Below are positions 62,689 through 64,000 of a stretch of DNA of 64,000 bases, one piece after another. A program made the position numbers and the translations under genes. How positions within the stretch are numbered: the stretch's first letter is position 1; the number at the start of each line of letters is the position of its first letter. Source of the stretch: Bacillus sp. 2B10 (GTDB lineage: Bacteria > Pseudomonadota > Alphaproteobacteria > Sphingomonadales > Sphingomonadaceae). Under the pieces are notes generated by a model. That model had not been told where the DNA came from, ran no database searches, and worked only from the letters and a program-made list of their open reading frames with translations. The stretch spans positions 62,001 to 126,000 of the forward strand of contig RPSH01000007.1 of assembly GCA_003946805.1 (NCBI GenBank). The letters run 5' to 3'.

Positions 62689-63320
62689 CCTGGACGCCGC
62701 AGCAGCAGCACCGTCCCGTCGTTCCAGTTCATGACCAGCCGGTTGCCGCCGACTGGAAAGAACGCCGAACCCGCTGCCGGTTCGGCGGGGCCGAAGATCG
62801 AATCGGCGTCGCCGCATTCCCAGACGTGCATTGCCCCCACCCGGTCCGCGGGCAGCGCGAACTTCGGCCATCCCACCGCGAACGCGGGGGCGAAGTTGCG
62901 CAAATGCGCCGGATCGATGACGACGTGATAAAAGGGATCGGGGCAGCCCGCCTCGACCTTTCCGTCCGCGCCGACCCAGCCGAGCGCCGTATCGGTGAAC
63001 GACAGCGTCCGCCCGATCATTGCCCGGCCGCTCGCCGGTCCCGCCGCATCGATCACCTGCCACCGCCCCTCGACCTGCGCAGCCGGCGCTTCCTCGCCCG
63101 GCGTCCGCGTGGAAGGGGGTGCGCCCGTGGCGTTGTCGGGCATCGCCACCGGTGACGCAGGCGCCGGTTCGACCGGATCGATGGTGGCGACGGACGGAAC
63201 TACGGCAGCGGTGTTTTCCGCACGCGGTTCGCCCGCCGATCCGCACCCGGCCAGTCCCAGCGCCAAAGCGGCGGCAACCAGCCACGGGGACAAACGGGCT
63301 TCAACGGCGGGCAAGGACAT
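62685..63320 (-). CDS. putative lipoprotein of unknown function
   Basis: 211 residues. A signal peptide with lipobox LGLAGC (Cys about 26) is followed by a Pro/Ala/Thr-rich linker to residue 80 and a small domain (VEGRWQVIDAAGPASGRAM, AGCPDPFYHVV, GAMHVWECGDADSIF, NRLVMNWNDGTVLLL). GGAG lies 7 bases before the ATG, which overlaps the preceding gene by 20 bases. The second half looks like a small META/lipocalin-like beta fold, but I cannot assign a family. Confidence 0.75.
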   Translation of the reverse strand: MSLPAVEARLSPWLVAAALALGLAGCGSAGEPRAENTAAVVPSVATIDPVEPAPASPVAMPDNATGAPPSTRTPGEEAPAAQVEGRWQVIDAAGPASGRAMIGRTLSFTDTALGWVGADGKVEAGCPDPFYHVVIDPAHLRNFAPAFAVGWPKFALPADRVGAMHVWECGDADSIFGPAEPAAGSAFFPVGGNRLVMNWNDGTVLLLRRPG

Positions 63321-64000
63321 AGCTGAACTCCGGTTGAGAACTGATCGAGATGGCGGAAAGGAACGAGGGATACTGGCTGGGCTTGATCGTCTGGCATGCA
63401 GCAGAACCGGTGAAGGTTTCCGAACCGCCGCGATGGATCAGCACCGATCGTTGCGCGCCCCTGGTGTCGATCCGGTTGGGATCGCGATCGTCGAAATTTC
63501 CGTCCTGATTCGTATCGCGTTCCACCGTCTGGGTCCGTGTGGCCCTGAACGCCACCGCGTTCATGAAATTTCCTTCGCGCTTGCGATAGCGATAGCTGCC
63601 CGGCCGCAACCGGCCGAGATCCATCTTGCCGTCGCCGTTCATGTCGGTGGTCGATCCCCGGGCCGCCCGTCGCTTGCCATGGGCATAGGCACCCGCCGGC
63701 TCGGTACAGCCATCGAACGTCCGGATCTGCACCGTGCCGTCGACCAGCTTGCGCAGGACCGCGACCTTGTCGTCATATTTCCCGTTGGGATTGTCCTGAT
63801 GATTGGTCGGCACGCGCAGTGCCACGACCACGCGCTTGCCGGCATCGAAGTCCGCCTTCGCCTGACGGTCGCCGAACTCCATCAGCCTGGCAAGGAACAG
63901 GGTGGTACTGCCTTCGCGCCCCGGCGCGGGCCTCGGTGACGGGGTGGCGGGGCGGTCGTCAGCGCCTTTCGGTCCGGCCGACGCGGCTCCTTTGCGACCA
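63301..64000 (-). CDS. hypothetical protein, 5' end beyond the window
   Basis: Frame is open from the right edge (63999) to the TGA at 63301, 232 residues visible. An internal ATG exists at 63882 but coding-like sequence (STTLFLARLMEFGD) extends before it, so the gene starts outside. Three Asp/Asn-rich segments (TTDMNGDGKMDLGRL, DTNQDGNFDDRDPN, NHQDNPNGKYDD) look like calcium loops. HRGGSETFTGSAACQTI has a His and Cys spaced as in L,D-transpeptidase (YkuD) or related cysteine enzymes; that is a weak similarity. It shares a transcript with the lipoprotein gene. Confidence 0.6.
   Translation of the reverse strand, partial: GRKGAASAGPKGADDRPATPSPRPAPGREGSTTLFLARLMEFGDRQAKADFDAGKRVVVALRVPTNHQDNPNGKYDDKVAVLRKLVDGTVQIRTFDGCTEPAGAYAHGKRRAARGSTTDMNGDGKMDLGRLRPGSYRYRKREGNFMNAVAFRATRTQTVERDTNQDGNFDDRDPNRIDTRGAQRSVLIHRGGSETFTGSAACQTIKPSQYPSFLSAISISSQPEFSYVLARR

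Overview
The window is a very GC-rich chromosomal segment of an alphaproteobacterium, most probably Sphingomonas or a close relative. Pointers are the two large Caulobacter/Xanthomonas-type TonB-dependent receptors, the mitochondrial-like SdhC/SdhD/SdhA and ATP12 proteins, the UdgX/rSAM pair, the phenylalanine 4-hydroxylase, and several families of long palindromic intergenic repeats typical of sphingomonads. Gene density is high, many genes overlap by 1-4 bases (ATGA, TGATG, GTGA, TTGA), and no insertion sequence, prophage, CRISPR array or rRNA was seen. One tRNA (Arg, anticodon CCG) is present.

Positions 1-22.6 kb form a plant-polysaccharide utilisation region, with two lobes of which the first is clearly pectin-directed. 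Lobe 1 (minus strand) reads pectate lyase, pectate lyase, TonB-dependent receptor, two GH43 enzymes, a rhamnogalacturonan acetylesterase-type SGNH hydrolase and the start of a pectin methylesterase that runs off the left edge. Lobe 2 has a GH95 fucosidase/galactosidase, a flavin-dependent halogenase-like protein and a DUF6445 protein on the plus strand, then a second TonB-dependent receptor with an unassigned six-hairpin glycosidase-like protein (minus) and a GH3 enzyme (plus). The logic would be: surface receptors import oligosaccharides, periplasmic lyases/esterases/glycosidases depolymerise and debranch them. A 17-bp element with a LacI-operator look occurs in front of both the second lyase and the receptor, next to a second palindrome inside a promoter spacer.

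Positions 22.6-31.7 kb are housekeeping: tRNA-Arg, nth and dapB, a LytTR regulator, a tightly coupled chain crcB-rluC-(68-aa protein)-HAD phosphatase-(69-aa membrane protein)-ATP12, and a lacI-uxuA pair for glucuronate/mannonate breakdown. Positions 31.7-36 kb are a stress/DNA-repair block: divergent ohr/ohrR with a candidate operator pair, then radical SAM protein, hemerythrin and a DUF4130-UdgX fusion in one transcription unit.

Positions 36.4-53.7 kb interleave two split systems. A MobA-like transferase and XdhC (36-38 kb) are maturation factors for a molybdenum hydroxylase whose three subunits lie 11 kb away (49-52.7 kb). Succinate dehydrogenase sdhC-sdhD-sdhA (39-42 kb, minus) is separated from sdhB (52.9-53.7 kb, plus). 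Between them lie a globin-coupled chemoreceptor, an SDR, prmA, phhA, a DUF2459 protein with a hydrolase, and a GDPD phosphodiesterase. Positions 53.8-64 kb hold zapE, hrpB, an aldo/keto reductase, ftsK, a UbiH-family hydroxylase, a lipoprotein and a 5'-truncated hypothetical at the right edge.

Five repeat families (called A to E here) fill most intergenic gaps. Family C is notable because its ends supply the stop codons of four genes.
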